NCBI GenBank assembly: GCA_035512695.1
Contig: DATKDL010000128.1
Span: 1 to 16,642 of the forward strand
Direction: 5' to 3'
Origin: DATDOR01 sp035512695
GTDB taxonomy: Bacteria; Chloroflexota; Anaerolineae; Anaerolineales; JABWBV01
DNA: 16,642 nucleotides
Shown here piece by piece: positions 1 through 7,881 of the stretch (position 1 is its first letter; each line of letters begins with the position of its first letter). The notes below the pieces were generated by a model, which did no database searches, was not told the DNA's origin, and was given only the letters and a program-made list of their open reading frames with translations. A program made the translations under genes and the position numbers.

Positions 1-822
1 CTCACTATCTTTGTCTTTATCCCCATCGTCACTTCATTCCAGCTGAGCCTCAACCGAGTGGCGCCGTTCGGCAGCCAGATGATCTACGTCGGTTTCGAGA
101 ACTACTCGCGCCTGATCAACGATCCGGATTACTGGAATACCCTAAAGGTCTCCCTGCTGTTTACCCTGGGGACCGTCCCCACCGGGATTTTCCTGGCCGT
201 CGGCCTGGCGATTCTACTTTCCTACCCGCTCAAGCACCTGACCTGGCTCCACCGCCTGCTGATCTTCCTACCGATCGTCATCAGCACCGCAGTCACCGGC
301 GTCCTTTTCCGCTGGCTCTACCATCCGGTGGTCGGCTATGTCAACTATGGACTATCGCTGGTCGGGATCGACGGTCCGGGGTGGCTGACCTCCAAGGAGT
401 GGGCCCTGGCCGCCGTCATCCTGGCCGTTGTCTGGCGCCAGCTGGGATTCAACGTCATCATCGCCCTGGCCGGTATTCAGAACATCGACGAGACGTATTA
501 TGAGGCCGCCAAGGTGGACGGCGCCAACCTGTGGCACCGCATCCGCCACATCACCCTGCCACTGCTCTCCCCGACCCTGTTTTTCCTGTTGATGATCAAC
601 GTCATCAACAGCCTGCAGACATTCGGCGAGATCAACATCCTCACGGACGGCGGGCCTGGCCAGGCCACGATGACGATGCTCTACTCGATTTACGTCGATG
701 CCTTTATCGGAACGCCGCTGCGGGGCTATGCCTCCGCCCAGGCGTACCTGCTATTCATCTTGATCCTGGTCATGTCGTTCATCCAGTTCAAGGTGGTCAG
801 CGGCCGGGTGCACTACCAATGA
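1..822 (+). CDS. ugpA: ABC transporter permease, UgpA/MalF type (5' truncated)
   Basis: This is an inner-membrane permease subunit of a carbohydrate-type (CUT1) ABC importer, most likely for glycerol-3-phosphate or glycerophosphodiesters given its neighbours. The frame is open from base 1, so the true start is upstream; the in-frame GTG at 58 lies inside the gene. The visible start (IFVFIPIVTSFQLSL) is the end of the usual first membrane helix. Several more hydrophobic segments follow. The cytoplasmic EAA loop that docks to the ATPase is at visible residues about 168-189 (EAAKVDGANLWHRIRHITLP). About 273 codons remain, so only a short N-terminal part is missing. Its TGA stop overlaps the ATG of the next permease (ATGA), which indicates translational coupling. 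The family is clear; the substrate is inferred from context. Confidence 0.9.
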   Translation, partial: LTIFVFIPIVTSFQLSLNRVAPFGSQMIYVGFENYSRLINDPDYWNTLKVSLLFTLGTVPTGIFLAVGLAILLSYPLKHLTWLHRLLIFLPIVISTAVTGVLFRWLYHPVVGYVNYGLSLVGIDGPGWLTSKEWALAAVILAVVWRQLGFNVIIALAGIQNIDETYYEAAKVDGANLWHRIRHITLPLLSPTLFFLLMINVINSLQTFGEINILTDGGPGQATMTMLYSIYVDAFIGTPLRGYASAQAYLLFILILVMSFIQFKVVSGRVHYQ

Positions 823-1697
823 GCACAGCGCTTGAACCGAAAATGATCGAACCAAAGATCCGCCGCAAGCCGGTCGTCAGCCGCAAGGACCTTCTCCTGC
901 ATGTTGTCATCATCGGGGTGGGGCTGGTCGTTGCTTCCCCGGTCCTGATCGCCTTTTTCACCAGCTTCAAGGTACCGAAGGACATCATCAACTACCCCCC
1001 CAGTCTGATCCCCGCACCCTGGACGGTCGAGAACTACATTACCGCCTGGACTTCCAAGCCCTTCGGTCGATTTTTCTTCAACAGCGTCGTCCAGACCGGC
1101 GTGATCGTCGTCTTCCAGGTTTTCTTCAGCATCCTGGCGGCCTACGCATTCTCCGTCCTGGAGTTCAAAGGACGCGATTTCATGTTCTACTTCGTGCTGG
1201 GCAGCCTGATGGTGCCGTTCCAACTCACATTTATCCCCAACTTCATCCTGATCAGCGATTTGGGCTGGACGAACACCTATGCCGGGTTGACCGTGCCTTT
1301 CCTGGCCAGTGCATTCGGCGTTTTCCTGCTGCGGCAGTTTTTCATGGGAGTCCCCCGCGATCTGCACGATGCGGCCATTATGGACGGCGCCAGCAATTGG
1401 CGGTATCTGTGGACCATCCTGGTGCCGCTCAGCAAAGGTTCGATCAGCGCCTTCGGCATCTTCGCATTCCTCAGCGCCTGGAGCCAGTACCTGTGGCCGT
1501 TGATCATCACCAACGACGAATCGATGCGCACGATCCAGATCGCGATCCGCTTCTTTCTGTTCGATCAGGAGCGGGGCGCCGATTGGGGTGCGATCATGGC
1601 CTCGGCGATGATCGCCCTGCTGCCGACGCTGGCCATCTTCCTGGTCGCGCAGCGCCAGCTTGTCAAGGGTATCGCAATGACCGGGTTGAAGGGATAA
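819..1697 (+). CDS. ugpE: ABC transporter permease, UgpE/MalG type
   Basis: This is the second membrane subunit of the same importer (292 aa, the normal size for UgpE/MalG). I place the start at ATG 819 because it overlaps the upstream stop as ATGA and gives a short cytoplasmic N-terminus (MSTALEPKMIEPK) before the first helix at about residues 25-47. The open frame extends further upstream, but that part is a shadow of the first permease. The EAA-type loop is at about residues 180-205 (DAAIMDGASNWRYLWTILVP), with D replacing the first E, as is common in MalG-like subunits. The C-terminus ends in a short QLVKGIAMTGLKG tail, typical for this subunit. It pairs with the upstream permease and needs an ATPase that is not in this window. 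The family call is firm; the substrate is inferred. Confidence 0.92.
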   Translation: MSTALEPKMIEPKIRRKPVVSRKDLLLHVVIIGVGLVVASPVLIAFFTSFKVPKDIINYPPSLIPAPWTVENYITAWTSKPFGRFFFNSVVQTGVIVVFQVFFSILAAYAFSVLEFKGRDFMFYFVLGSLMVPFQLTFIPNFILISDLGWTNTYAGLTVPFLASAFGVFLLRQFFMGVPRDLHDAAIMDGASNWRYLWTILVPLSKGSISAFGIFAFLSAWSQYLWPLIITNDESMRTIQIAIRFFLFDQERGADWGAIMASAMIALLPTLAIFLVAQRQLVKGIAMTGLKG

Positions 1698-1718
1698 ACC
1701 CCATTCCGTTTGTGGATC

Positions 1719-1748
1719 AAAGATTTCCGTGAGCTGGAAATCTTTTTT
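1719..1748 (+). terminator. Intrinsic terminator between the permeases and the binding protein
   Basis: A perfect 10-bp inverted repeat (AAAGATTTCC at 1719-1728, GGAAATCTTT at 1736-1745) with a 7-nt loop is followed directly by more T residues. A second T-run follows at 1755-1760. This is a good rho-independent terminator 21 nt after ugpE. It lies only 42 nt before the ugpB-like start, so it can attenuate read-through into that gene. Confidence 0.75.
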
Positions 1749-1790
1749 CTCTATTTTTTCCGCGTCCGAACTTTACAAAAGGAGAGAGCA

Positions 1791-3182
1791 ATGCGTAAAT
1801 TAACCTTGTTGACCGTTTTAATCCTCTTGGCCTTTGTCGTGGCCGCATGCACGCCGGCTGCGACGGAAGCCCCGCCTGAAGACACCGAAGTGACGATGGA
1901 GGAGACAGAAGCTCCTGAAGAAGATATGGAGCCCATCACAATTGAGTTCTGGCACGCCATGGGCGGCAACCTCGGCGAGGTGGTCGATGAACTCGTGGCC
2001 CGCTTCAACGCCAGCCAGGATGAGATCATCGTGAACGCCACCTTCCAGGGCTCTTACGACGACACCTACAACGCCCTGCTGGCGGCCATGGACGGCGACA
2101 CGCTGCCCAACATCACCCAGAACTTCGACCTGGCCTCCCAGACCATGCTCGACACCGGCATCCTGGTCCCGGCCCATGAGCTGATGGAGGCCGACGGCTA
2201 CGACGCCAGCGTCTTCGTGCCGGCTGTCCGGGACTATTACTCCGACAACGAAGGCATGGTGGCGATGGCTTTCAACAGCAGCACGCCGATCGTCTACTAC
2301 AACGCCGAAATGTTCGATGCCGCCGGGTTGGATGCCCCCGACCCTGAGTGGACCTTCAGCGACTTCCTGGCAACCTGTGAAGATCTCGAGGCCTCCGGCG
2401 TCGAGTTCTGCGTCACTTTCGGCACCGTGGGCTGGTACTTCGAACAGATCCTGGCCAACAGCGGCGGGCTGTACTTCAATAACGACAACGGCCGCACCGG
2501 CCGGGCCACAGAAGTCCTGTTCAACCAGGGCCAGGGTGTGGAGGTCTTTGATTTCCTGACCGGCCTGATCGCCGACGGGCACGCCCCTAACCTGGGAAAC
2601 ACCTGGACCGACACCGACGCCACCTTCTTCGCCGGGCAGGCGGCGATGATCTTTGACTCCACCGCCGGAGCCAGCTCGATGGAGGAGGGCGCGGATTTCG
2701 AAGTCCGTACCACATTCATCCCGCACAGCGACAGCAGCGAACGCAACGGCGTCGTCATCGGCGGCGCGGCCCTGTGGCTGATCGACTCCGGCGACGCAGC
2801 GGAAAACGCCGCCGCCTGGGAGTTCATGAAGTTCATGGCAGCCGAAGATCAGCAGGTCACTTGGCACACCGGCACCGGCTATTTCCCAGTCCGCATCGAT
2901 ATCAGCGGCAACGCTGAAATGCAATCCTTCTGGGATGAGAACCCCAACTTCGTCACCGCCATCGAACAGCTGGAAACGACGAAGACTACCCTGGATGACG
3001 GATCGCCCAACTACGCCGTTCTGGGCGGTCGGGCGGGACCATTCCCGGCCATCCGTCGTCTGGTCGTAGAGGCATACAGCCGCGTGCTGGATGACGGCCT
3101 CTCACCCCAGGAAGCCCTGGACGAGGCGGCCGAAAAAGCCAACCAGGAGCTGGCGGACTACAACTCTTTCTTCGGTGAGTAG
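1791..3182 (+). CDS. ugpB: UgpB-like extracellular solute-binding lipoprotein
   Basis: This is the high-affinity substrate receptor of the importer, tethered outside the membrane (463 aa). The start at ATG 1791 follows AGGAGAG and gives a clean lipoprotein signal, with hydrophobic residues 5-17 and lipobox VAAC ending at Cys20. An acidic Thr/Glu/Pro-rich linker (about 21-51) precedes the binding fold. The mature part resembles E. coli UgpB as I recall it: FWHAMGGNLGEVVDELVARF near the N-terminus, FNSSTPIVYYN in the middle, GGAALWL, and WHTGTGYFPVR towards the C-terminus. These shared blocks, and the phosphodiesterase gene downstream, favour glycerol-3-phosphate or a glycerophosphodiester over a plain sugar. 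A terminator precedes the gene and hairpins follow it, so its mRNA level may differ from the permeases. The family is sure; the exact ligand is not. Confidence 0.88.
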   Translation: MRKLTLLTVLILLAFVVAACTPAATEAPPEDTEVTMEETEAPEEDMEPITIEFWHAMGGNLGEVVDELVARFNASQDEIIVNATFQGSYDDTYNALLAAMDGDTLPNITQNFDLASQTMLDTGILVPAHELMEADGYDASVFVPAVRDYYSDNEGMVAMAFNSSTPIVYYNAEMFDAAGLDAPDPEWTFSDFLATCEDLEASGVEFCVTFGTVGWYFEQILANSGGLYFNNDNGRTGRATEVLFNQGQGVEVFDFLTGLIADGHAPNLGNTWTDTDATFFAGQAAMIFDSTAGASSMEEGADFEVRTTFIPHSDSSERNGVVIGGAALWLIDSGDAAENAAAWEFMKFMAAEDQQVTWHTGTGYFPVRIDISGNAEMQSFWDENPNFVTAIEQLETTKTTLDDGSPNYAVLGGRAGPFPAIRRLVVEAYSRVLDDGLSPQEALDEAAEKANQELADYNSFFGE

Positions 3183-3195
3183 TCTCCCCCGGCCG

Positions 3196-3215
3196 CCGGT
3201 GGAGCCATCCACCGG
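3196..3215 (+). terminator. Hairpin 1 after the binding-protein gene
   Basis: A perfect 8-bp inverted repeat (CCGGTGGA / TCCACCGG) with a GCCA loop begins 13 nt after the ugpB-like stop. No T-tract follows, so it may protect the 3' end of the message or pause transcription rather than terminate it. Confidence 0.45.
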
Positions 3216-3235
3216 TCGTTCCCCCTGATGCTTGC

Positions 3236-3274
3236 GGTTGGAGGCGGCAGGTGAACAGCCTGCCGCCTCCAACC
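3236..3274 (+). terminator. Hairpin 2, 16-bp perfect stem before the phosphodiesterase gene
   Basis: The arms are at 3236-3251 (GGTTGGAGGCGGCAGG) and 3259-3274 and match perfectly over 16 bp, with a 7-nt loop. The stem is very stable, but only CCCTTTA follows, so it is not a classical intrinsic terminator. With hairpin 1 it forms a tandem pair that could stabilise the abundant binding-protein transcript and limit expression downstream. Confidence 0.6.
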
Positions 3275-3316
3275 CCTTTACCCCGTGCAGGAATCGCCTT
3301 GCAGGCTGAGTAAAAG

Positions 3317-3371
3317 CGAAAAAACCAAACGCAAAATGGGGCGCGCCTCCGCTTCCCGCTTGGTTTTTTCG
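3317..3371 (+). promoter_or_regulatory. Inverted repeat flanking the phosphodiesterase start codon
   Basis: CGAAAAAACCAA at 3317-3328 is perfectly complementary to TTGGTTTTTTCG at 3360-3371. The 31-nt loop holds the proposed ATG at 3336. A folded mRNA would close the start region, and the second arm lies in the signal-peptide codons. It could control translation, or act as a weak terminator through its T6 run. The repeat is visible; the function is inferred. Confidence 0.35.
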
Positions 3372-4385
3372 ATCCTTCTGTTCGCATGGCTGCTGGCTGC
3401 CTGCGCCGCTCCCGCCGCTGTGCCCGACCCATCACAGGAGGCTGATAGGATCGCTGTGAACGATTTCGATCCCAACACCTTTGACATCCAGGGCCACCGT
3501 GGCGCCCGGGGTCTCAAGCCCGAAAATACGCTGCCGGCCTTTGAGACCGCCCTGGACCTGTTGGTCACCACCCTGGAGCTCGACCTGCACCTGACGGCCG
3601 ACGGTGTGGTCGTTGTTTGGCATGATCCGAAGATCGAGGCGGCCAAGTGCCGTCTCGACCCGGAGGCGAGCGTGGAGGCCCCGGATCCCGACAGCCTGAT
3701 TTTCCAGGGCGAAGCCCTGCTGATCAGCCGCCTGACATTCGACCAGCTCCAGGCATACACATGCGATCGCAATCCCGACCGGGGCGATTTCCCGGACCAG
3801 GACAGCGCCACCGCCCCGCTGGCCGGGGATGATTACGGCATCGTCAGCCTGGCCGAGCTTCTGGATTTTGTGGAAGTCTACAGCCGCTCACCGGAAAAAA
3901 CCGAGGTGCAGCGCGCCAACGCCGCCCAGGTGCACTTCAACGTGGAGACCAAACGCCGACCCGATCACCCGGAATACATCAACGACGGATTTGACGGTCG
4001 GACGGCCGGTCCGTTTGAACGCGGGATCCTGGATCTGGTAGTGGCGCGCGGCCTCACGGCGCGCTTTATCATCCAGAGCTTTGACCACCGCTCGCTCTGG
4101 GCGGTGCGGGCGGAGACCGAGGACATCCGCCTGGCCGCGCTGACAGCGGGCGGAGAGCCCACCCCTGCAGCGTACGCCGAAAAGGGCGCTGCGATTTGGT
4201 CTCCATCACACCGGGACCTGACGTCCGACCGGATGGCCGAAGCCCACTCCGCCGGGCTGCTCGTGATCCCCTGGACCGTGAACGATACGGAAACCATGCG
4301 GGCGCTGATCGAACAGGGCGTGGATGGCCTGATCTCCGATCGCCCAGATCTGCTGCGCATTCTGGTCGACTCGCTGCGTCCCTGA
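3336..4385 (+). CDS. Glycerophosphodiester phosphodiesterase, lipoprotein (UgpQ-like role)
   Basis: This enzyme hydrolyses glycerophosphodiesters to glycerol-3-phosphate and an alcohol, here outside the membrane, which would feed the adjacent importer. The start at ATG 3336 gives a lipoprotein signal: a short basic n-region, a hydrophobic stretch at 9-19, and lipobox LAAC ending at Cys23. An in-frame GTG at 3285 would put 17 extra charged residues in front, and neither start has a clear ribosome site. The catalytic motifs of the GDPD fold are present: GHRGARGLKPENT with His54 and Glu63, the metal ligands in LELDLH (Glu81, Asp83), and WHDP with His96. The C-terminal PWTVN and GVDGLISDRP strands complete the barrel. 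At 349 aa it is longer than cytoplasmic UgpQ because of the signal and an insert after residue 100. The downstream gene starts 17 nt after the stop. Confidence 0.9.
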   Translation: MGRASASRLVFSILLFAWLLAACAAPAAVPDPSQEADRIAVNDFDPNTFDIQGHRGARGLKPENTLPAFETALDLLVTTLELDLHLTADGVVVVWHDPKIEAAKCRLDPEASVEAPDPDSLIFQGEALLISRLTFDQLQAYTCDRNPDRGDFPDQDSATAPLAGDDYGIVSLAELLDFVEVYSRSPEKTEVQRANAAQVHFNVETKRRPDHPEYINDGFDGRTAGPFERGILDLVVARGLTARFIIQSFDHRSLWAVRAETEDIRLAALTAGGEPTPAAYAEKGAAIWSPSHRDLTSDRMAEAHSAGLLVIPWTVNDTETMRALIEQGVDGLISDRPDLLRILVDSLRP

Positions 4386-4402
4386 CAGGAGAGGACTTCC
4401 TT

Positions 4403-7078
4403 GTGCGATTAAAATTCGCAGTGTGCCTCCTGCTCCTGGGTCTTTTCCCGGGAGGGTGTGCCTGGCGGATGCCGGCGCCCCGGACGATCGTCGTCGCCGA
4501 AGGTCTGATCAATCCGGTTGGTCTAGCCTTGCTGCCCGACGGCGGGCTGCTGATCGCGGAGGAGGGAACCGGGGAGGACGACCTCAGCGCCGGGGTGTCC
4601 ATGCTGGACTCACGGGGCATCCTGCGCCGGGTCATCTCGGGGCTGCCCAGCAGCCGGGATTCGGGGGATTTGTCCGGATCTCCGCTCGTCGGCGTCTCGC
4701 CGGACGGAAGGATGATCTATACTGCCCATTTCGGTGCAGGGCATCTCTGGACCCTGCCGGCGGACCGGCTGCCCTATACTGGCGGACCGCTCGGACCGGA
4801 GGATCTCGGGCAGACCATGGTGCCGCTCAACAACGTCCGCCTGGTCAACCCGTTTGATATCACCTTCAGCCCGGGAAATCTCCCCGTTGTGAGCGACGCC
4901 AGCGAAAATGGTGTGGCGATCGAAAACCCGGACGGCACGGTTCGCTTCTTCCACCGGTTTGCAGACCTGCCAGACACTGAGAATCCGGACCTATCGATTG
5001 ATCCTGTCCCGACCGGGATCGCCCGCGTCGCGGATGAGTACTACGTCACCCTGACGGGCGGCTGCCCCTACCAGCCCGGCAGCGGTCAGCTGGTGGCGAT
5101 CGACATGGATCGCGGACAGCGGATCGTGGCCCAGGGGCTGGACATGCCGATTGATGTCTCCGTCGGTCCCGACGGCACGGTCTGGCTGCTCGAATTCGCC
5201 CGCTTTGCAGAAGGCGCCTCCTGCTTCACCGGGGAAGGCTACCAGGCGGGGACCGGACGGTTGAGCCGGGTGCATCCGGACGGCGATCGGGAGGTCGTCC
5301 TGGAAGGATTGGATTTCCCCGCTGCGGTCCTGGCTGCCCCGGATGGGAGCCTGTATATCAGCGAGGTCTTCTCGGGGCGGGTTTTGAAGGTCGTCTTCAC
5401 GGAAGTGGGGGGAGACGAACCCGGTGCTCCGGCCACACCGTCCGACCCCTCTTCTGAAGACGTTCGCAACGGACCGATCTTCATCGATGTGGCCGCCAGA
5501 GTCGGTCTGACCTTTCATCACGGCGTTTTTCAGGAGGGGATCACGATGGACCCGGCCGCGATGATGGGTGCAGGGCTGTGCTGGATCGACTACGACAACG
5601 ACGGCTGGTTGGACCTGTATCTCGTCAACAGCCATGCAAGGGCGGAGCGCGCGCTGCTGGAGGCGGAGGACCGGCTGCCAACCAACGCCCTCTACCGAAA
5701 CCGTGGTAGCTACTTCGAAGACGTCAGCCGCGCCAGCCGTGCAGACCTGGCCATCCGCGGCAACGGCTGCGTCGCGGCCGATTTTGACGGCGACGGATGG
5801 TGGGACCTGTTCATCACCGCAGACGGTCCCAACAAACTGTTGTGGAACAACGGGGATGGGACGTTCACGGAGGGCGCGGCAGAAGCAGGGCTGGATGCCC
5901 CGGAGTGGAACACGGCGGCCGTCGTCGGTGATCTGAACGCCGATGGATTGCTGGACCTGTTTGTCGGAGCATACATCGATTTGAACCACCAAATTCCCAA
6001 ACCGACCGGCTCCTTCCCGCAGGATTTCTACGGTCTCCCCGACCGGCTGTACATCAATGCGGGCGCCGGACCCGATGGGAGACCGACCTTCCTGGAAGTC
6101 ACCGAAGCCGCCGGACTGGTCCGGTTCGAGCGGGCGCTCGGAGCCCTGCTCAGCGATCTGGACGGGGACGGGGATCTGGATCTGTACATCGCCAACGACG
6201 GCCAGCCGAATCGCCTGTACGCCAACGAGCCCTGGCCGGGCGGGCGGCAGGAGGACCCTGAAGGGCTGGGCTTCCGGTTTCTGGACCTGGACGACCAGGG
6301 CGGGGTCGGCGATTCCGGCAGCGGTATGGGCATCGCCGGAGGCGATTACAATAACGATGGTCTGATGGATATATTCGTCACAAACTGGGAGGATGAAGTC
6401 AACGCCCTGTACCTCAACCAGAGCGCCGAAGGCGGACCGCTCGAATTCCTGTATGCCACCTTCCGCATCGGCATCAGCGGTCTCGGACGGCAGATGACCG
6501 GATGGGGGACGACCTGGATGGATTACGATCACGATACCGACCTGGATCTGATGGTCGTCAACGGCTACGTCCCTGTCTCGGACCCTGAGGTCGACGCCCA
6601 ATTGGTGCGGCTGTATCTAAACCGCACCTGGAACACAGACGGCAGTCCCGGTGAGGCGGGGCAGTTCTTCGATTGGACCGATCATGCGGGTCTCAAGGAG
6701 GTCGGTGCCCTCCTGGCGCGCGGCAGTGCAGCCGCAGATTTTGACAACGACGGCGATCTGGACGTGGCGATCAACACGATTGCCGGGCAGGTCGTCCTGC
6801 TTCTCAACCAGGGTGACGATGGGAACTGGCTGCTGGTGTCCCCCGACGGCTGTTTCCCCGGGCTGAAGGTCATCGTCACCCTGCCGGACGGACGCAGGCT
6901 GATGCGTGAAATCTATGCCGGCAGCAGCTACCTGGCTTCCGAAGATCCACGCCTGCACTTTGGCCTGGGGGACGCCGAACGGGTGACCCTCACCGTCCAC
7001 TGGCCGGATGGGAGGACGATGACGATCCCCGATGTGCGCGCGAACCAGATCTTCGATTTGTCTCAGGCCGCCCCTTGA
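4403..7078 (+). CDS. Fusion lipoprotein: ScyD-like beta-propeller plus CRTAC1-type VCBS repeats and ASPIC/UnbV domain
   Basis: This is a large secreted protein (891 aa), probably membrane-tethered. GTG 4403 is chosen because AGGAGAGGA lies about 8 nt upstream and the protein then begins with a lipoprotein signal ending PGGC (Cys19). The open frame extends further upstream, inside the phosphodiesterase gene. Residues about 30-333 look like a ScyD/NHL-type propeller (NPVGLALLPDGGLLIAEEG, SPDGRMIYTAHFG, APDGSLYISEVFSG). A Gly/Pro/Ser linker follows (about 335-355). Seven VCBS/FG-GAP calcium loops are visible: DYDNDGWLD (396), DFDGDGWWD (460), DLNADGLLD (510), DLDGDGDLD (585), DYNNDGLMD (648), DYDHDTDLD (707, Thr for Gly) and DFDNDGDLD (779). 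The end (about 813-880) is an ASPIC/UnbV domain (GSSYLASEDPRLHFGLG, WPDGR). The substrate or partner is unknown. It shares an operon with the phosphodiesterase, so a cell-surface role in binding or scavenging is possible but unproven. Confidence 0.87.
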   Translation: MRLKFAVCLLLLGLFPGGCAWRMPAPRTIVVAEGLINPVGLALLPDGGLLIAEEGTGEDDLSAGVSMLDSRGILRRVISGLPSSRDSGDLSGSPLVGVSPDGRMIYTAHFGAGHLWTLPADRLPYTGGPLGPEDLGQTMVPLNNVRLVNPFDITFSPGNLPVVSDASENGVAIENPDGTVRFFHRFADLPDTENPDLSIDPVPTGIARVADEYYVTLTGGCPYQPGSGQLVAIDMDRGQRIVAQGLDMPIDVSVGPDGTVWLLEFARFAEGASCFTGEGYQAGTGRLSRVHPDGDREVVLEGLDFPAAVLAAPDGSLYISEVFSGRVLKVVFTEVGGDEPGAPATPSDPSSEDVRNGPIFIDVAARVGLTFHHGVFQEGITMDPAAMMGAGLCWIDYDNDGWLDLYLVNSHARAERALLEAEDRLPTNALYRNRGSYFEDVSRASRADLAIRGNGCVAADFDGDGWWDLFITADGPNKLLWNNGDGTFTEGAAEAGLDAPEWNTAAVVGDLNADGLLDLFVGAYIDLNHQIPKPTGSFPQDFYGLPDRLYINAGAGPDGRPTFLEVTEAAGLVRFERALGALLSDLDGDGDLDLYIANDGQPNRLYANEPWPGGRQEDPEGLGFRFLDLDDQGGVGDSGSGMGIAGGDYNNDGLMDIFVTNWEDEVNALYLNQSAEGGPLEFLYATFRIGISGLGRQMTGWGTTWMDYDHDTDLDLMVVNGYVPVSDPEVDAQLVRLYLNRTWNTDGSPGEAGQFFDWTDHAGLKEVGALLARGSAAADFDNDGDLDVAINTIAGQVVLLLNQGDDGNWLLVSPDGCFPGLKVIVTLPDGRRLMREIYAGSSYLASEDPRLHFGLGDAERVTLTVHWPDGRTMTIPDVRANQIFDLSQAAP

Positions 7079-7255
7079 TGGGGAGCGCATGAATGTAAAA
7101 TGAAGAGGTGGCCGCCCTGTTCCCGCACGGCGTCCGGGATGAGGCGGACCGGATGGTGCGGGCCGAAGGGGAAAGCCTGGAAGCCCATCTCGAGCGGTTG
7201 GCTGCGGATCAAAGCCGGATCGGTCTTATCGCCGCAACGATCGGTCACCCACTGG

Positions 7256-7284
7256 AAAGGACCCGACGCGCGGGTCCTTTTTTT
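7256..7284 (+). terminator. Intrinsic terminator ending the ugp/CRTAC1 operon
   Basis: A perfect 10-bp stem (AAAGGACCCG at 7256-7265, CGGGTCCTTT at 7271-7280) with a 5-nt loop continues into TTTT. This is a textbook rho-independent terminator and separates region 1 from the membrane redox operon. Confidence 0.88.
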
Positions 7285-7397
7285 ACCAGGATCAAAATCC
7301 GGCCTTTCGTGTTCCGCTCCCGGGGCCCGATCGGGGAGAACGGAATGTGATACCGTAACGCCTCGCGTAACGTTTTATGGACGCACCCTCGCTATGC

Positions 7398-7403
7398 TAG
7401 AAT
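7398..7403 (+). promoter_or_regulatory. Extended -10 element of the DUF6220/cytochrome operon
   Basis: TGCTAGAAT (extended -10, hexamer TAGAAT) lies 14 nt before ATG 7418 and just before the AAAAGGAGGG ribosome site. No good -35 is seen at the right spacing (TTATGG at 7375 is weak). Transcription from it would leave a very short leader. Confidence 0.4.
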
Positions 7404-7417
7404 AAAAGGAGGGTACG

Positions 7418-7876
7418 ATGCGGACCCGTATTTCGAATCTTTTCCTCTGGATCTACATCGCTTCAGCCGGCCTGTTCCTGGCCGGCGTCCTGGTCCAGGT
7501 CTTCCTGGCCGGGCTGGTCGTCGTCGCCCGGCGGGCGGGCTGGGATAATCACACCAATCTGGGTCACAGTCTCGGACTGTTCCTGATCCTGATGCTGATC
7601 GCCATGTTCCCGGCCCGGATCCCGGCGAACGGCCGTTGGCTGACCGCCCTGCTCATTGGGGTGTATTTCCTGCAGACGGAGGTCGTCATCTTCATGCGCG
7701 AAACCGCCCCGTACGCCGCCGCGCTGCACCCGGTCCTGGCGCTGTTCGACTTTCTGCTGGCCCAGCACCTGGTCCGGCTCTCGGTCCGGCTGCTGCGCGG
7801 GGACGCCGTCCCGCCCGCAGGCCGCACGGGAATGGGCAAATCGCTGGAACGCGGCGTGCCGGTCAGGGAGGTGTGA
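7418..7876 (+). CDS. DUF6220-like four-helix membrane protein, copy 1
   Basis: This is a small integral membrane protein (152 aa). ATG 7418 follows GGAGGG. Four hydrophobic helices are visible at about residues 8-36, 50-64, 74-94 and 101-122, followed by a polar, basic tail of about 25 residues. The features resemble the DUF6220 family as I recall it: a QxFLAG motif at the end of helix 1, His45 and His50 before or in helix 2, and ALHPVLALF at the start of helix 4 (His104). The next gene is a paralogue, and His45 and His104 are kept in both. The gene opens a tight operon with a diheme cytochrome c, which suggests a redox or heme-binding role. That role is inferred; no function is established for the family. 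Confidence 0.72.
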   Translation: MRTRISNLFLWIYIASAGLFLAGVLVQVFLAGLVVVARRAGWDNHTNLGHSLGLFLILMLIAMFPARIPANGRWLTALLIGVYFLQTEVVIFMRETAPYAAALHPVLALFDFLLAQHLVRLSVRLLRGDAVPPAGRTGMGKSLERGVPVREV

Positions 7877-7881
7877 GCGCG

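Larger units (their letters stand above)
7079..7417. other. Intergenic stretch of 339 nt: possible gene remnant, terminator, promoter
   Basis: No convincing gene is present. A GTG-started frame (7108-7350) has a plausible helical, acidic composition up to about 7250 (EGESLEAHLERLAADQSR), but it runs straight through the terminator at 7256-7284, so it is at best a remnant. After the terminator there is about 110 nt of untyped sequence, then the promoter-like element and ribosome site of the next operon. Confidence 0.5.

Noticed and set aside
531..818. N-terminal extension of the second permease
   Set aside because: It overlaps the first permease in another frame, is Pro/His/Arg-rich, and ATG 819 gives a normal start with an ATGA overlap.
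1818..2924. 368-codon minus-strand open frame opposite the binding-protein gene
   Set aside because: Shadow of a GC-rich gene; composition is Val/Gly/Asp/His-rich without domains, while the plus strand is a clear UgpB-like protein.
4991..6601. 536-codon open frame on the minus strand, antisense to the fusion lipoprotein
   Set aside because: It mirrors the codon bias of the plus-strand gene, has no ribosome site or recognisable motif, and the plus strand shows seven calcium loops and an ASPIC/UnbV domain.
7108..7350. 80-codon GTG frame after the fusion lipoprotein
   Set aside because: It reads through a strong intrinsic terminator at 7256-7284 and changes composition there. The first half could be a remnant, but I cannot support a gene.
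7100..7405. 101-codon ATG frame overlapping the same stretch
   Set aside because: Trp/Cys/Ser/Arg-rich composition typical of an out-of-frame reading, and it crosses the same terminator.
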